From: Herbaspirillum sp.
Lineage (GTDB): Bacteria > Pseudomonadota > Gammaproteobacteria > Burkholderiales > Burkholderiaceae_D
NCBI RefSeq assembly: GCF_017744395.1
Contig: NZ_JAGIBI010000001.1
Coordinates: 496,001 to 560,000, forward strand
Direction of reading: 5' to 3'
DNA: 64,000 bases
Below, in pieces: positions 1 through 7,941 of this stretch. The notes under the pieces were generated by a model. It was given only the letters and a program-made list of their open reading frames with translations. It searched no databases and was not told the origin of the DNA. Numbering within the stretch: position 1 is the first letter of the stretch; each line of letters starts with the position of its first letter. The position numbers and the translations under genes were made by a program.

Positions 1-185
1 CGGTGTCGCTGGTGATCGCGCTGTTCACCGTCGGCGCCACGTTGGCGGCCCACCATTTCTGGACCCTGGAAGGCGCCGCCGCCCAGATGCAACTGACCCA
101 GTTCCTGAAGAACCTGTCGCTGATCGGCGCCTTGCTGCTGGTGTCGTCGATCGACCCGGAAGGCCAGCCTGAGCGTCCCCACTAA
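1..185 (+). CDS. DoxX-family membrane protein, C-terminal end (5' truncated by window)
   Basis: The open frame runs in from the left edge and ends with TAA at 183-185, so only about the last 60 residues are visible. They contain a hydrophobic helix (VIALFTVGATLAAHHF), a middle with TQFLKNLSLIGALLLV, and a short polar tail. This pattern matches the C-terminus of small four-helix DoxX/SURF4-type inner-membrane proteins. DoxX genes are often found next to pirin genes, as here, which supports the call. The true start lies outside the window. Confidence 0.6.
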   Translation, partial: VSLVIALFTVGATLAAHHFWTLEGAAAQMQLTQFLKNLSLIGALLLVSSIDPEGQPERPH

Positions 186-296
186 GACCCGCTCCGGCCG
201 GCGCCCGCAGCAGCGTGGCGCCGGCCGGATGGGCATCGACTTACCCAGGCGGCCGTCCATGTACCCATGAAGCGGACGCACCAAGGAGAAAGCACC

Positions 297-1157
297 ATGA
301 ATACCCCCTATACCCGCCAGATCGAACGCCTCGTCAACGGCATCCCGACCCAGGATGGCGCCGGCGTCAGCCTCACCCGCGTGCTGACCCATGACCTGCA
401 GCGCCGCCTGGATCCGTTCCTGATGCTGGACGCTTTCCATTCGGACGAGCCCAGCGATTACCTGGCCGGTTTTCCCGACCATCCGCACCGCGGCTTCGAG
501 ACCGTGACCTACATGCTGGCCGGCCGCATGCGCCACCGCGACAATGCCGGCAACGAAGGCTTGCTGGAACCGGGCGGCATGCAGTGGATGACCGCCGGCC
601 GCGGACTGGTGCATTCCGAATTGCCGGAACAGGAAAACGGCCTGATGAGCGGTTTCCAGCTGTGGGTCAACCTGGCCGGCCGCGACAAGATGACCGAACC
701 CGGCTACAGCGATATTCCGTCCGCCGGCATTCCCGAGGTGGCGCCGCAGCCCGGCGTGAAAGTGCGCGTGCTGGCCGGCGAGGCCTTCGGCACGGCCGGC
801 GCGATCCGCCGCGAGACCACCGAGCCGCTGTACCTGGATATCGCGCTGGAAGCGGGCGTGGCGATCGATTTGCCGATTCCGGCCACGCACAATGCCTTCC
901 TGTACGTGTACGAAGGCAAGCTGGCGGTCGGGGCCGAGGGCAGCGAGCGCCGCACGGCCGAGGCCGGCCGCATGGCGGTGCTCAGCAATGTCGCCGGTGC
1001 CGCGGGCGTGTCGGTGCAGGCGGAGCAGGGCAGCCGCTTCCTGCTGATCGCCGGCAAGCCCTTGAACGAACCCATCGCCCAATGGGGGCCGTTCGTGATG
1101 AATACCCGCGAGCAGGTCGAGCAAGCCATCGACGATTTCCGCGCCGGCCGTTTCTGA
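297..1157 (+). CDS. Pirin family protein (first of two)
   Basis: 286 residues, a bicupin of the pirin family. The metal-binding set is present in the N-terminal cupin: His62 and His64 in HPHRGFETVTY, then His106 and Glu108 in GRGLVHSE, matching the His-X-His...His-X-Glu iron site of characterised pirins. Pirins are cytosolic, and some are quercetin dioxygenases or redox-sensing cofactors; the substrate cannot be told from sequence. I chose ATG 297 because AAGGAG sits just upstream; an in-frame start at 267 has no such site. A second pirin follows 47 bp later, so the two are probably cotranscribed, perhaps with the DoxX gene. Confidence 0.93.
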   Translation: MNTPYTRQIERLVNGIPTQDGAGVSLTRVLTHDLQRRLDPFLMLDAFHSDEPSDYLAGFPDHPHRGFETVTYMLAGRMRHRDNAGNEGLLEPGGMQWMTAGRGLVHSELPEQENGLMSGFQLWVNLAGRDKMTEPGYSDIPSAGIPEVAPQPGVKVRVLAGEAFGTAGAIRRETTEPLYLDIALEAGVAIDLPIPATHNAFLYVYEGKLAVGAEGSERRTAEAGRMAVLSNVAGAAGVSVQAEQGSRFLLIAGKPLNEPIAQWGPFVMNTREQVEQAIDDFRAGRF

Positions 1158-1204
1158 GGCGGCTTTTACGCGAATCTTCGAATCCGACAATAAAGGAGCA
1201 CACC

Positions 1205-2083
1205 ATGAGCAACATCCGCCACAAGATCCAGGGCCTGACGCGCGACATCGGTTTCCCGGTCCGCCGCCTGCTGCCGGCCGCCGCCGCCCGCACCGTCGGT
1301 CCGTTCGTCTTCTTCGATCACATGGGGCCGGTCGAATTCGATGCCGGCACTACCGAAGGGGATGTCCGCCCGCACCCGCACATCGGCCTGGCGACCGTGA
1401 CCTACCTGTTTTCCGGCGCCATGATGCACCGCGACAGCCTGGGCGTGGTCCAGCGCATTACGCCGGGCGCGGTGAACTGGATGGCTTCCGGCCGCGGCAT
1501 CGTCCACTCCGAACGCATCCCCGACGATATCCGCGAGCAGAAGGTGCCGGTGCACGGCCTGCAGATGTGGGTGGCCTTGCCGGCCGATCAGGAAGACGGC
1601 GCGCCGCTGTTCCGCCACTATGCTTCCGAAGATATGCCGGTGGCCGAAGTCGGCGGCGCCAAATTGCATGTGCTGGCAGGCTCGGCCTTCGGCGTAACCT
1701 CGCCGGTGGCGACCGCCAGCCCGACGCTGTACGTGGCCGCCAGTGTGGAGAATGGCGCTGAGATGGAGATTCCGGCCGCGGTCGCCGAGCGCGCCGTTTA
1801 TGTGGTCAAGGGCGAGGTCGCGCTGGATGGCGAACGCCTGGAACCCGGCACGCTGGCGATCCTGGAACCGGGCGCGGCAGTTGCGCTCAAGGCCGGCGGC
1901 GACACCGTCTTCATGCTGCTGGGCGGCGAACCGCTGGATGGCCCGCGCTTCGTTTGGTGGAATTTCGTTGCCACTTCGAAAGACAAGATCGAGGCCGCCA
2001 AGGTCGCCTGGGATGCGCGCGACAAGAGCGTGTTCCCGGATATCCCCGGCGAAACCGAATGGATTCCGTTGCCGGCGCACTGA
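1205..2083 (+). CDS. Pirin family protein (second of two)
   Basis: 292 residues. The N-terminal cupin carries the complete pirin metal site: His57 and His59 in RPHPHIGLATVTY, then His101 and Glu103 in GRGIVHSE. The C-terminal cupin ends in a tail (FVWWNFVATSKDKIEAAK) typical of the YhhW/pirin group. AAAGGAG precedes ATG 1205. It is only distantly similar to the upstream pirin outside the metal motifs, so this is probably an old paralogue pair rather than a recent duplication. The shared transcript would end at the strong hairpin at 2111-2149. Confidence 0.93.
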   Translation: MSNIRHKIQGLTRDIGFPVRRLLPAAAARTVGPFVFFDHMGPVEFDAGTTEGDVRPHPHIGLATVTYLFSGAMMHRDSLGVVQRITPGAVNWMASGRGIVHSERIPDDIREQKVPVHGLQMWVALPADQEDGAPLFRHYASEDMPVAEVGGAKLHVLAGSAFGVTSPVATASPTLYVAASVENGAEMEIPAAVAERAVYVVKGEVALDGERLEPGTLAILEPGAAVALKAGGDTVFMLLGGEPLDGPRFVWWNFVATSKDKIEAAKVAWDARDKSVFPDIPGETEWIPLPAH

Positions 2084-2110
2084 GCGCCTGCCCACGATCC
2101 TTCGTAAAGA

Positions 2111-2149
2111 AAAACCGCCTGCCGCAGTCGATGCGGCAGGCGGTTTTTT
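2111..2149. terminator. Bidirectional rho-independent terminator
   Basis: A GC-rich stem (CCGCCTGCCGCA pairing with TGCGGCAGGCGG, 5-base loop) is flanked by an A run on the left and a T run on the right. It can therefore stop transcription of the pirin genes and of the convergent small gene on the minus strand. Confidence 0.92.
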
Positions 2150-2175
2150 ATTGGAATCCGGATTGGGAAAAGGAA

Positions 2176-2466
2176 TTACAGCAAACCGATGATGCGGCCC
2201 ATCTCGGCGATGTAGGGGCTGTCTTTCAAGACCGCGTTTTCGACGCTGTCGGCGGCCCGGCGCAGCGACTGCCAGGAGTCGCGCACCGCGCCGGTATGCG
2301 GTTGCGGCGCCGACAGGTGGGTTTTCAGGCGGGCGATGTCTTCGCGCAACTGCTGCGCATCCGGGCTGTCGGCAGGCTGCTTCTGCAATTCCAGTTCAAA
2401 TTCGTTCACCATCTGCAGCAGGCGCTGGTGGTCGAAGCGCGGCGTTTCCGCTTGCTGGTCGCTCAT
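2176..2466 (-). CDS. Small helical protein of unknown function
   Basis: 96 residues, starting MSDQQAETPRFDHQRLLQMV. The start is set by GAAGGAGATGAC immediately upstream of the ATG at 2466 (minus strand); a longer frame to 2706 lacks such a site. It has no membrane segment or signal peptide. The N-terminal half is rich in Leu, Gln and Glu and should form an amphipathic helical hairpin, and the tail ends in AEMGRIIGLL. I do not recognise a family with certainty; it vaguely resembles small DUF4404-type proteins. It is divergent from the methyltransferase gene and convergent with the pirins. Confidence 0.7.
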   Translation of the reverse strand: MSDQQAETPRFDHQRLLQMVNEFELELQKQPADSPDAQQLREDIARLKTHLSAPQPHTGAVRDSWQSLRRAADSVENAVLKDSPYIAEMGRIIGLL

Positions 2467-2669
2467 GTCATCTCCTTCGGTCGTTGGCCTGTCTCCATCA
2501 TAGCCAGAATGTGCCGGCGCCGGCGAAAAAGCTGCCGCGAGTTTGTCCGGCATCAATTGGTCTGCGCCTGCAAAAGCAAGTTCCACAAGCGCGGCGCCGG
2601 CGCGCTTTGTTACACTGGCGGCTGTTTCCGGCGCGGCAAGCGCCGCGCCGATATCCCGATTGCCGATCA

Positions 2670-3845
2670 ATGACCATTTCCCAAGATTTTCCTCCCCATA
2701 TCGCATGGCAGGCCGACGGTGCGCAGCACACGCTGCCCTGGCATTCGGAAGCCGGCAATGCGCCGCCCAAGCGCGTGCAGGAGGCGGATGACCAGATTCC
2801 CGCCGATACCGCCTACAAGCTGGCCTGCGAAGGCACCGGCCTGCTGTGGCGAGGCGACTTCCAGAATGCGCGCCAGTTGCTCCAAGCCTTGGGGCGCCGC
2901 ATCGACCGTGCGCGTGAGCGTGCCGAAGCGAAGAAGAAGGGGGCCGACAAGGGAACGGCAGAGCAGCCGGCCCAGGCCTTCCACCACCATCGGCAGATGC
3001 AGGCGCAGCGCGCGCGCATCCTTGGCATGCTGCTGATCCCGCTCGATGCCGGTTTCAGCATTCCGCTGCGGCGCGCGCCCGATGTGCGAGACGCTTGCGC
3101 CGAAGCTTATGGCCCGCAACTGGGCAAGCAGCCGTTCGCGGTATCGCTGCGTGAACTGCAGGGCCTGATCGGCGCCCATGAGTGGCGCAAGAAGGGTGTC
3201 GAGATCAACGCGCTGGGCGCGCGCATCCATCCGTACTACGGCGTGTTCTCCCCGGTGCGGGGCGAATATGTCGACCTGGTGGCGCAGGCGCCGCTGCCGT
3301 CGGCTGAACTGGCTTTCGATATCGGCGTGGGCAGCGGCGTGCTGTCGGCGATGCTGGCGCGGCGCGGCGTGCGCAAGGTGGTGGCCACCGACATGGATGA
3401 GCGGGCGCTGGCATGCGCGCGTGAGAACCTGCAGGGACTGGGTTTGCTGGCGCAGGTGGAGTTGCGCAAGGCCGACCTGTTTCCCGAAGGCCGGGCGCCG
3501 CTGATCGTCTGCAACCCGCCCTGGCTGCCGGCGCGCCCCAGTTCGCCGATCGAGTACGCGGTCTACGATCCCGACAGCCGCATGCTGCTCAGTTTCCTCA
3601 ACGGCCTGGCCGAACATCTGGCGCCGGGCGGCGAGGGCTGGCTGATCATGTCCGATTTCGCCGAACACCTGGGTTTGCGCGCGCCGACCATGCTGGCCGA
3701 GGCGATCGCCGCCGCCGGCCTCGAAGTGGCGGGCCGCATCGACACCAAGCCGCGCCACGGCAAGGCTGCCGACCGCGACGATCCCTTGCATGCGGCGCGC
3801 AGCAAGGAAACCACTTCGCTGTGGCGCCTCAAGGCGCGCGCCTGA
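2670..3845 (+). CDS. Class I SAM-dependent methyltransferase (N5-glutamine / RlmG-RsmC-like)
   Basis: 391 residues. Motif I for S-adenosylmethionine binding is near residue 217 (FDIGVGSGVLSAML), followed by VVATDMDERAL for the ribose-binding acid. The catalytic NPPW motif is near residue 281 (VCNPPWLP). NPPY/NPPW enzymes methylate exocyclic or amide nitrogen, as in HemK/PrmC (release factor glutamine) or RsmC/RlmG (rRNA guanine). The first 200 residues are a separate domain with a charged segment (EAKKKGADKG) and do not resemble PrmC. The substrate is therefore open; an RNA or protein target is inferred. The ATG at 2670 lies about 200 bp from the divergent start of the small upstream gene. 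Confidence 0.85.
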   Translation: MTISQDFPPHIAWQADGAQHTLPWHSEAGNAPPKRVQEADDQIPADTAYKLACEGTGLLWRGDFQNARQLLQALGRRIDRARERAEAKKKGADKGTAEQPAQAFHHHRQMQAQRARILGMLLIPLDAGFSIPLRRAPDVRDACAEAYGPQLGKQPFAVSLRELQGLIGAHEWRKKGVEINALGARIHPYYGVFSPVRGEYVDLVAQAPLPSAELAFDIGVGSGVLSAMLARRGVRKVVATDMDERALACARENLQGLGLLAQVELRKADLFPEGRAPLIVCNPPWLPARPSSPIEYAVYDPDSRMLLSFLNGLAEHLAPGGEGWLIMSDFAEHLGLRAPTMLAEAIAAAGLEVAGRIDTKPRHGKAADRDDPLHAARSKETTSLWRLKARA

Positions 3846-3874
3846 ATATCTCCGTCGAACCAAGGGAGCAGACG

Positions 3875-4339
3875 ATGAACGCCAATGCCATCCATGCCGT
3901 ATTCCTGCGCTGCGCAGCCCTCGCGCTGGCAGTGAGCTGCACTGCACCGTCATGGGCGCAGGGCGTGACCACACGCGATCTTGGCGGCAGCTACGGCACG
4001 CAGCAGCATGGTATTCCGGTGCCGGTGCCGATTCCCGTGCCGGATCCGTTGAACCGCAACCAGCAACTGAACGAACCGATCACCACTTCGGGCAATAGCT
4101 GCACCTGCCAGGTAGCCCAGGCCAGCGGCAGCGCCTGCATGATTTTCCTGCGCACCAATGCGGCCGACTGGATCGCCAGGAATGCGCCGCAGACCGCCAT
4201 GCGCTCCTCGGCCGGCGGCCGTTTCTACGACGCGCCGTTCAGCCTCGCGGCGAGCGCCTGCGCCGGCCGCAAGGTGTCGCCGAGCGGCATCAAGGTGCAT
4301 TGGCTGGATCGCGGCAATGCGATCCTGGAATGGAAATGA
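3875..4339 (+). CDS. Secreted/periplasmic hypothetical protein with four mature cysteines
   Basis: 154 residues. A clear Sec signal peptide covers residues 1-28 with likely cleavage after SWA in APSWAQ. The mature chain starts with a Pro/Val-rich linker (IPVPVPIPVPDP) and then a compact region with four Cys (SCTC, SACM, SACAG) that could form two disulfides in the periplasm. The C-terminus ends GNAILEWK. AAGGGAGCAG precedes ATG 3875. I do not recognise a family. It follows the methyltransferase by 29 bp, but the different cell compartment suggests no functional link. Confidence 0.75.
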   Translation: MNANAIHAVFLRCAALALAVSCTAPSWAQGVTTRDLGGSYGTQQHGIPVPVPIPVPDPLNRNQQLNEPITTSGNSCTCQVAQASGSACMIFLRTNAADWIARNAPQTAMRSSAGGRFYDAPFSLAASACAGRKVSPSGIKVHWLDRGNAILEWK

Positions 4340-4432
4340 GCGGAGCGCATCTCATCTTCGCTTGAGATGCGCCGCAGGCTGCTGGCGCCTATTTACGACT
4401 TTTCGAGTTACCGACCCATTTTCGGAATAAGC

Positions 4433-4867
4433 ATGGTTGATATTTCACGTGAGACCGTCGAGCAAACTGAGCGTCGCCTCCGACGCGTCATCACCGAGGC
4501 GCGCCTGCGGATATACCCCGGCACGTATGCATTCGTTGAATTTCCGCTGGATCAATTTCCAGGCGCCGCGCGAGCTGACGCACTTGCCCTGGTGCGGGAC
4601 GACAACGTATGGAGCCAGCTTGTTCCGAGCGACGGTGCGCACAAGGAACAGTTCGGCATCTTTCGGTTTCACTTCCCGGCAGGCGCGGACAATAGCGGTT
4701 TCGTCGGCTGGCTGGCCACGCATCTCAAGAACCGATTTGGCACCGGCGTATTTGTGACATGCGGACAAAACTCCGCAGATGGCGGTATCTTCGATTACTG
4801 GGGCGTGCCCGAAGTGCTGGCAGACGAAGTGTTTGATGAGATCAAGCGGCTCGTTCAGGGAGTCTAG
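4433..4867 (+). CDS. DUF6196-like cytosolic protein of unknown function
   Basis: 144 residues beginning MVDISRETVEQTERRLRRV. The pattern of an N-terminal amphipathic helix, then PGTYAFVEFPLDQFP, ALVRDDNVWSQLVP and a C-terminal GGIFDYWGVPEV is what I associate with the DUF6196 family; this is recall, not a search. There is no signal peptide or membrane segment. An upstream in-frame ATG at 4367 would add 22 residues, but the family pattern begins at 4433. The gene ends 3 bp before the stop of the convergent GntR regulator. Confidence 0.7.
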   Translation: MVDISRETVEQTERRLRRVITEARLRIYPGTYAFVEFPLDQFPGAARADALALVRDDNVWSQLVPSDGAHKEQFGIFRFHFPAGADNSGFVGWLATHLKNRFGTGVFVTCGQNSADGGIFDYWGVPEVLADEVFDEIKRLVQGV

Positions 4868-4870
4868 CGC

Positions 4871-5572
4871 CTAGGTATGGGCCGCACAGCGCTCCAGCGA
4901 CAGCCGCAAATGCCGCTGCATGGCCGCCTGCGCCTGGATCGGATCATGCGCTTCCAGCGCTTCCAGGATGGCCTGGTGCTCGACCAGCGCGGTCAGCCAG
5001 GTATGGGTATTTTCAAAGTGGCCGAACAGCTTGGCCGGCAGCGGCGCGTGGCGCGCGTCATAGTAGTTTTCCACGGTGCGCACCAGCACTTCGTTGCCGG
5101 TCATCTGGGCGATCGCCACGTGGAAGGCGCGATCGGTGGCGATGGGGATGTGGCCGGCATGCGCTTCGCGCGCCATGGTCTCGTAGATCGCCCTTAGCCC
5201 CTTGAGCGAACGGGCCGTGCAAAACGGCGCCACGCTGGCGGCGATGGCGCCTTCCAATACTGCGCGGGCGTTCATGATGTCGATCAGGCTATCCCCAAGC
5301 TCCCCGAGTTCGGCCGGCGCCGCGGCGGCGTCCCGGTGCGCCGGCGCGCACACGTAGACGCCCGATCCCTGCCGTATTTCCACCAATCCTTCCAGTTCCA
5401 GCACCACCAGCGCTTCGCGCACCGACGGACGAGACACGCCGAGCTGCTCGGCCAGCGCGCGCTCGGCCGGCAGGCGGCCGCCGGGCGCGAAGTCGGGCTG
5501 GGCGAGCAGGGCGCGCACCTTGTCGGCGATTTGCAGGTAGAGGCGGCGGGTTTCGGGGGCTTTGGCAAGCAC
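4871..5572 (-). CDS. GntR-family (FadR/FCD subfamily) transcriptional regulator
   Basis: 233 residues from a GTG start at 5572, which has GGAG about 7 bp upstream; the frame stays open further but runs into the promoter region. The N-terminal winged helix-turn-helix is at roughly 10-75 (GRLPAERALAEQLGVSRPSVREAL) and the all-helical FCD ligand domain follows (residues 90-225, with DRAFHVAIAQMTGNEVL). FCD regulators usually repress sugar-acid or organic-acid catabolic operons and are released by a pathway intermediate. It is divergent from the dehydrogenase cluster at 5746-9135, with candidate operators between, so it probably controls that cluster and itself. Confidence 0.92.
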   Translation of the reverse strand: MLAKAPETRRLYLQIADKVRALLAQPDFAPGGRLPAERALAEQLGVSRPSVREALVVLELEGLVEIRQGSGVYVCAPAHRDAAAAPAELGELGDSLIDIMNARAVLEGAIAASVAPFCTARSLKGLRAIYETMAREAHAGHIPIATDRAFHVAIAQMTGNEVLVRTVENYYDARHAPLPAKLFGHFENTHTWLTALVEHQAILEALEAHDPIQAQAAMQRHLRLSLERCAAHT

Positions 5573-5619
5573 GCGGGCTCCAGGAAGGGCGGAAATGGCT
5601 GCGATTGTAAAACAAAAAT

Positions 5620-5671
5620 TGGCTTGACCACTTTGGCGTATTCTATTATTTTCCTGCAATTGGTAAGGCCA
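5620..5671 (+). promoter_or_regulatory. Promoter with twin GntR/FCD-type operators for the dehydrogenase cluster
   Basis: Two 11-bp sites of the form TGG-N5-CCA lie at 5620-5630 (TGGCTTGACCA) and 5661-5671 (TGGTAAGGCCA), 41 bp apart, about four helical turns. Each differs by one base from the FadR-type palindrome TGGTnnnACCA. The first overlaps a -35-like TTGACC (5624-5629); a -10-like TATTTT at 5647-5652 follows after 17 bp, and the second site falls just past the expected start. This is the usual layout for repression by a dimeric GntR protein. A weaker repeat (AATGTG...CACATT) is at 5675-5692. Confidence 0.5.
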
Positions 5672-5745
5672 CTGAATGTGGTTTCGCACATTTGCCGCTC
5701 CCGCCAATTTCCATCCATTTTTGTCATTTCCAACCGGAGACCCCC

Positions 5746-6780
5746 ATGGCATCCACCATGAAAACCGTCATCTGCGCGCAGCCGCACCAACTGGTCGTGT
5801 CCGAGCGCCCGATTCCCGCCGCCGGCCCGGGCGACGTGCTGGTGCGCGTCAAGCGCATCGGCGTGTGCGGCACCGATTTGCATATCTTCACCGGCAACCA
5901 GCCCTACCTGTCCTATCCCCGCGTGATGGGCCACGAACTGGCCGGCATCGCCGAGACGGCACCGGCCGGCGCGCGCGTGAAGGCGGGCGACGCCGTGTAC
6001 GTGATGCCATACCTGTCGTGCGGCGCCTGCATCGCCTGCCGCGCCGGCAAGACCAATTGCTGCACCAACATCAAGGTGCTGGGCGTGCATACCGACGGCG
6101 GCATGGCTGAATACCTGGCCGTGCCGCAGGAGTTCGTGTTCAACGCCAACGGCATTTCGCTGGACCAGGCGGCGATGATCGAATTTCTCGCCATCGGCGC
6201 GCATGCTGTGGCGCGTGCCGATGTGGCCGCCGGCGCGCGCGTGCTGGTGGTCGGCGCCGGCCCGATCGGCATGGCCGCGCTGATTTTCGCCAAGCTGCGT
6301 GGGGCGCCGGTGGCGATGCTCGATGCCCGTGCCGACCGCCTGGCGGTGTGCGCCAAGTCGCTCGGCGCCGATCTGACCGTCACGCTCGACACCAGCGGCG
6401 GGAACGCCGACGCCAAGGAGCTGCTGGACTGGACCGGCGGCGAGGCCTTCGACGCCGTATTCGACGCCACCGGCAATCCGAAGGCGATGGAACGCGGCCT
6501 GGAGTTCGTCGCGCACGGCGGCAAATACGTGCTGATTTCCATCGTCAATGCGCGCATCAGCTTCTTCGATCCGGATTTCCACAAGCGCGAGACCACGCTG
6601 CTGGCCAGCCGCAACGCCACGCCGGCCGACTTCGAGACGGTGCTCGACGCCATGCGTGCCGGCAAGATCCCGACCGATGTCCTGAATACCCACAAGCTCG
6701 ACCTGGCGACCCTGCCGGAGACTTTCCCCAAATTGCTGGAACCCGACGCCGGTGTGATCAAGGCGCTGGTGGTCTGCTGA
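5746..6780 (+). CDS. Zinc-dependent alcohol dehydrogenase (L-galactonate/L-idonate 5-dehydrogenase-like)
   Basis: 344 residues, medium-chain dehydrogenase. The catalytic zinc motif is GVCGTDLH with GHELAG, the structural zinc cysteine cluster is CGACIACRAGKTNCC, and the NAD-binding Rossmann turn is VVGAGPIGMAAL near residue 170. The overall pattern is closest to the RspB/LgoD/IdnD group, which oxidises sugar-acid or polyol hydroxyls with NAD. ATG 5746 is preceded by CCGGAGA; ATG 5758 is an alternative. It is the first gene of a three-gene set opposite the GntR regulator, and the product would be a keto-acid or ketose handled by the next enzyme. The exact substrate is not determinable here. 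Confidence 0.85.
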   Translation: MASTMKTVICAQPHQLVVSERPIPAAGPGDVLVRVKRIGVCGTDLHIFTGNQPYLSYPRVMGHELAGIAETAPAGARVKAGDAVYVMPYLSCGACIACRAGKTNCCTNIKVLGVHTDGGMAEYLAVPQEFVFNANGISLDQAAMIEFLAIGAHAVARADVAAGARVLVVGAGPIGMAALIFAKLRGAPVAMLDARADRLAVCAKSLGADLTVTLDTSGGNADAKELLDWTGGEAFDAVFDATGNPKAMERGLEFVAHGGKYVLISIVNARISFFDPDFHKRETTLLASRNATPADFETVLDAMRAGKIPTDVLNTHKLDLATLPETFPKLLEPDAGVIKALVVC

Positions 6781-6789
6781 AGGGCGGGC

Positions 6790-7917
6790 ATGGGCAATCC
6801 TATCCTGCAATTCGGCACCAGCCGGTTCCTGCAAGCGCACGCCGACCTGTTCGTGTCCGAGGCGCTTGACGCCGGCCGCGCGCTGGGCCGCATCACGGTG
6901 GTCCAGACCACCTCCAACCCCGACAGCCGCGCCCGCATCGACGCCTTGCGCGCGCAGGGCAGCTATCCGGTGCGCGTGCGCGGCAGGCAGCGCAACGCCA
7001 CGATAGACCGCACGCAGACCTGCCGCGCCATCGCTGAGGCGCTTGACGCCAATACCGATTGGGAACGGGTGCGGGCCGCCTTCATCGATGCCCGGGTGGT
7101 GATTTCCAACACCGGGGACCGCGGCTACCAGTGTTTCGAGGAAGACGGCGCGGCGGCGCTGTTGCCCGGCGCGCCGCCGCCGCGCGGCTTCGTCGCCAAG
7201 CTGGCGGTGCTGCTCAAGGCGCGCTTCGATGCCGGCGCGGCGCCGCTGACGCTGCTGCCTTGCGAACTGGTCACGCACAATGGCGACGTGTTGCGCGCGC
7301 TGGTGGCGGAGCTTGCGCGCCAATGGGGGCTGGGCGACGCGTTCGCACATTACGTCGAGCACGGATGCATCTGGGTCAATTCGCTGGTCGACCGCATCGT
7401 GTCCGAACCGATCCAGCCGGTGGGCGCCGTGGCCGAACCGTACGCGCTGTGGGCCATCGAACGGCGCGCCGGCATGGTGCTGCCTTGCGAGCATGAGGCC
7501 ATGGTCGTCACCGACGATCTCGAGCATTACGTACAGCTGAAGCTGCTGCTGCTCAACCTGGGCCACAGCTACCTGGCGGAGCGCTGGCTGCTGCTGCGGC
7601 GCCGGGCCGACGAGAACACGCTGCAGGCGATGGGCGACCCGCTGCTGCGCGATGCGCTGGAAGCGGTGTGGCGCGACGAAGTGCTGCCGGTATTCGATGC
7701 GCTGGGCAAAGGCGCGGATGCGCGCGCCTACCTGGAGGATGTGCGCGAGCGCTTCCAGAATCCCTTCCTCGACCACCGCCTGGCCGACATCGCGCGCGAC
7801 CATGAGCAAAAGAAGGAACGCCGCTTCGGCGCCGTGATCAAGCTGGCCGGGGAACTGAAGCTGGACTTGCCGCAGTCCGCGCTGCGCGCCGCGCTGGCGT
7901 CGGGCGCGGGCGCTTGA
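6790..7917 (+). CDS. Mannitol dehydrogenase-family oxidoreductase (tagaturonate reductase/UxaB-like)
   Basis: 375 residues of the long-chain, zinc-independent mannitol dehydrogenase family. It has an early nucleotide-binding segment ILQFGTSRFLQAHADLF, a middle PCELVTHNGDVLRALV, and the NSLVDRIVSEP motif typical of UxaB/UxuB-type hexuronate reductases. These enzymes interconvert a keto sugar acid (D-tagaturonate, D-fructuronate) or fructose with the corresponding polyol acid using NAD(H). The gene starts 10 bp after the dehydrogenase stop. A LgoD-like enzyme followed by a UxaB-like enzyme suggests conversion of an L-hexonate through a keto acid to a D-hexonate. That pathway is inference. Confidence 0.82.
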   Translation: MGNPILQFGTSRFLQAHADLFVSEALDAGRALGRITVVQTTSNPDSRARIDALRAQGSYPVRVRGRQRNATIDRTQTCRAIAEALDANTDWERVRAAFIDARVVISNTGDRGYQCFEEDGAAALLPGAPPPRGFVAKLAVLLKARFDAGAAPLTLLPCELVTHNGDVLRALVAELARQWGLGDAFAHYVEHGCIWVNSLVDRIVSEPIQPVGAVAEPYALWAIERRAGMVLPCEHEAMVVTDDLEHYVQLKLLLLNLGHSYLAERWLLLRRRADENTLQAMGDPLLRDALEAVWRDEVLPVFDALGKGADARAYLEDVRERFQNPFLDHRLADIARDHEQKKERRFGAVIKLAGELKLDLPQSALRAALASGAGA

Positions 7918-7941
7918 AACTTGTCAATATGGGGGTGTGAT

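Noticed and set aside
584-2083. Pirin frame extended to 499 residues at its start
   Set aside because: The first 200 residues are a shadow of the first pirin; AAAGGAG marks the real start at 1205.
5284-7809. 841-residue open frame on the minus strand
   Set aside because: Runs across the divergent promoter and three unrelated genes; Arg/His/Gln-rich shadow of the dehydrogenase genes.
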